Below are positions 5,382-6,213 of a stretch of 6,213 bases of DNA, one piece after another (positions within the stretch are counted from its first letter, which is position 1; the number at the start of each line of letters is the position of its first letter). The translations under genes were made by a program, and so were the position numbers. The stretch lies in contig JABMQE010000003.1 of NCBI GenBank assembly GCA_013203415.1, positions 1 to 6,213 of the forward strand, read 5' to 3'. The notes beneath the pieces are model-generated. The model worked only from the letters and a program-made list of their open reading frames with translations, did not search any database and had not been told where the DNA came from. The stretch is from Candidatus Falkowiibacteriota bacterium. Its GTDB lineage: Bacteria > Patescibacteriota > Patescibacteriia > UBA2591 > JABMQE01.

Positions 5382-6188
5382 ATGCTATACGATATCCTGC
5401 CAATTTTTGTAATTATTGCCAGTTTGGGGGTGATAATTTTTATTTTGGCAAAGAAAATGCCAAAAGTGGCTTCTGTTGATACTAAGAAAATTCCGGCCGA
5501 AGTTCAGGGCGAGATTAAAAAGAATTTGTTGGAAAGGAAGATAGACAGGACATTGACTGGTTTTGGGGATAAAGTTAAGCCGGCAAGGGATAAGGTTTTC
5601 GAGACCTTAAGGGGGCGTTTGGACAAATTTAAGGAGGCGGTTTCCGGGTTGGAAGAAAAACAGAAAGAAAAAGATAAAGAATCGATAAAAGAAGAGCCAG
5701 AAGTATTAAACAAAGAAATTGATTCGTTATTAGGCAGGGCGGTTTCTTTGGTTGATAAGGAAGAGTTTAGCGAAGCAGAAAAAAAGTATTTGGAGATTAT
5801 TAGTTTGGATGAGAGGAATATTGTTGCTTATGCTGGTTTGGGAGAATTATATTACAAGAAAAAAGAGTTAGAAGGAGCGAAGGAGGTTATGGAATATGTT
5901 TTAAAGTTGGCAGATAATGATTATGGAGAGTTGGAGGCAAGCGATTACGTGTTACTGGCTTTGATTTATAGAGATTTGAAGGATTATAAAAAGGCCTTAA
6001 ATACTATAAGAAGGGCGGTTGAGTTGGAACCAAAAAGCCCTAAAAACCTTGACTTATTGTGTAAAATCAGTATAATTAGTAAGAACAGAAAAGAGGCAGA
6101 GGAGGCGTTGGAGAGGCTTTCTAAAGTAAACCCGGACAATGAGAAAGTTAGGGAATATAGACAAGAAATAAAGAAGATGTCTGCCTAG
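5382..6188 (+). CDS. Membrane-anchored TPR-repeat protein
   Basis: The 268-residue product begins with one hydrophobic segment (about 4-23, ILPIFVIIASLGVIIFILA) followed at once by KKMPK, which predicts a single membrane anchor with the rest on the cytoplasmic side. Residues 35-110 are highly charged, rich in lysine and glutamate, probably a helical or coiled linker (EEKQKEKDKESIKEEPE at 91-107). Residues 111-254 carry about four tetratricopeptide-like helical pairs: 112-145, 146-179 (AYAGLGELYYKKKELEGA at 149-166), 187-220 (LLALIYRDLKDYKKALNTI at 191-209) and 221-254. TPRs bind other proteins; no partner is indicated. The layout recalls LapB/YciM, but no cysteine pairs for a rubredoxin domain are present. 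The start is the ATG at 5382; a TTG at 5325 would overlap the aldolase and put a basic, charged leader before the anchor. Its end overlaps a tRNA gene. Confidence 0.82.
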   Translation: MLYDILPIFVIIASLGVIIFILAKKMPKVASVDTKKIPAEVQGEIKKNLLERKIDRTLTGFGDKVKPARDKVFETLRGRLDKFKEAVSGLEEKQKEKDKESIKEEPEVLNKEIDSLLGRAVSLVDKEEFSEAEKKYLEIISLDERNIVAYAGLGELYYKKKELEGAKEVMEYVLKLADNDYGELEASDYVLLALIYRDLKDYKKALNTIRRAVELEPKSPKNLDLLCKISIISKNRKEAEEALERLSKVNPDNEKVREYRQEIKKMSA

Positions 6189-6213
6189 ATAGCTCAGTTG
6201 GTAGAGCACATCC
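6183..6213 (+). tRNA. 5' part of a tRNA gene, cut by the window end
   Basis: The last 31 bases fit tRNA positions 1-31. The acceptor strand GCCTAGA (6183-6189) is followed by T8 and A9, the D stem GCTC (6192-6195) pairs with GAGC (6204-6207) across the canonical loop AGTTGGTA, A26 is at 6208, and CATCC (6209-6213) starts the anticodon stem. The anticodon and the 3' half lie outside the window, so the isoacceptor cannot be read. The G1-C2 start and the CATCC arm are compatible with tRNA-Thr, but this is only a guess. The first six bases double as the final Ala codon and TAG stop of the TPR gene. Confidence 0.85.

Noticed and set aside
1..6213. Mobile element, phage or defence-system genes
   Set aside because: All eight complete genes have recognisable housekeeping, envelope or scaffold features; no transposase, integrase, nuclease or toxin motif was found.

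Overview
The window looks like a piece of a small-genome, AT-rich bacterium, most likely from the Patescibacteria/Candidate Phyla Radiation (Parcubacteria- or Microgenomates-like). This rests on the mix of genes (condensin ScpA/ScpB, a COG2426 small membrane protein, a lone pseudopilin, a membrane-tethered TPR protein), on compact single-strand packing, and on the near absence of Shine-Dalgarno sequences. Five of the eight complete genes end in TGA, so the genetic code is standard; this argues against Gracilibacteria/Absconditabacteria, which read TGA as glycine. The phylum call is an inference from gene content, not a phylogeny.

Everything is on the + strand. Bases 1-51 may be the tail of an upstream gene. 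A repeat-filled spacer leads to scpA (164-877), a second repeat-filled spacer (878-1006) to scpB (1007-1552), then a D-Ala-D-Ala carboxypeptidase-type S11 peptidase (1599-2516). A third repeat-filled spacer (2517-2620) runs directly into the start codon of a COG2426 membrane protein (2621-3082). Two bases later comes a type IV/II pseudopilin (3085-3669), four bases later tpiA (3674-4441), then a class II fructose-bisphosphate aldolase (4475-5347) and a TPR protein with an N-terminal membrane anchor (5382-6188). The window ends inside a tRNA gene whose first six bases are the last sense codon and the stop codon of the TPR gene.

Functionally, scpA and scpB encode the kleisin and its partner, which with SMC form bacterial condensin. 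The S11 peptidase trims peptidoglycan peptides, the pseudopilin belongs to a surface pilus or secretion machine, and tpiA and fba catalyse neighbouring steps of glycolysis. From the pseudopilin to tpiA the spacing suggests co-transcription; no promoter or intrinsic terminator could be identified with confidence.

The least ordinary content is in the spacers. Each of the three spacers longer than 100 bases holds quasi-tandem short repeats with a period of roughly 6-11 bases. The scpA-scpB spacer can also fold into a 23-position, nearly perfect stem with a 51-base loop made mostly of GTTAATA repeats, and the same heptamer recurs just upstream of scpA. Second-line points are an aldolase whose active-site loop differs from the classical sequence and a tRNA/CDS overlap. 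No mobile element, CRISPR array or defence system is visible.
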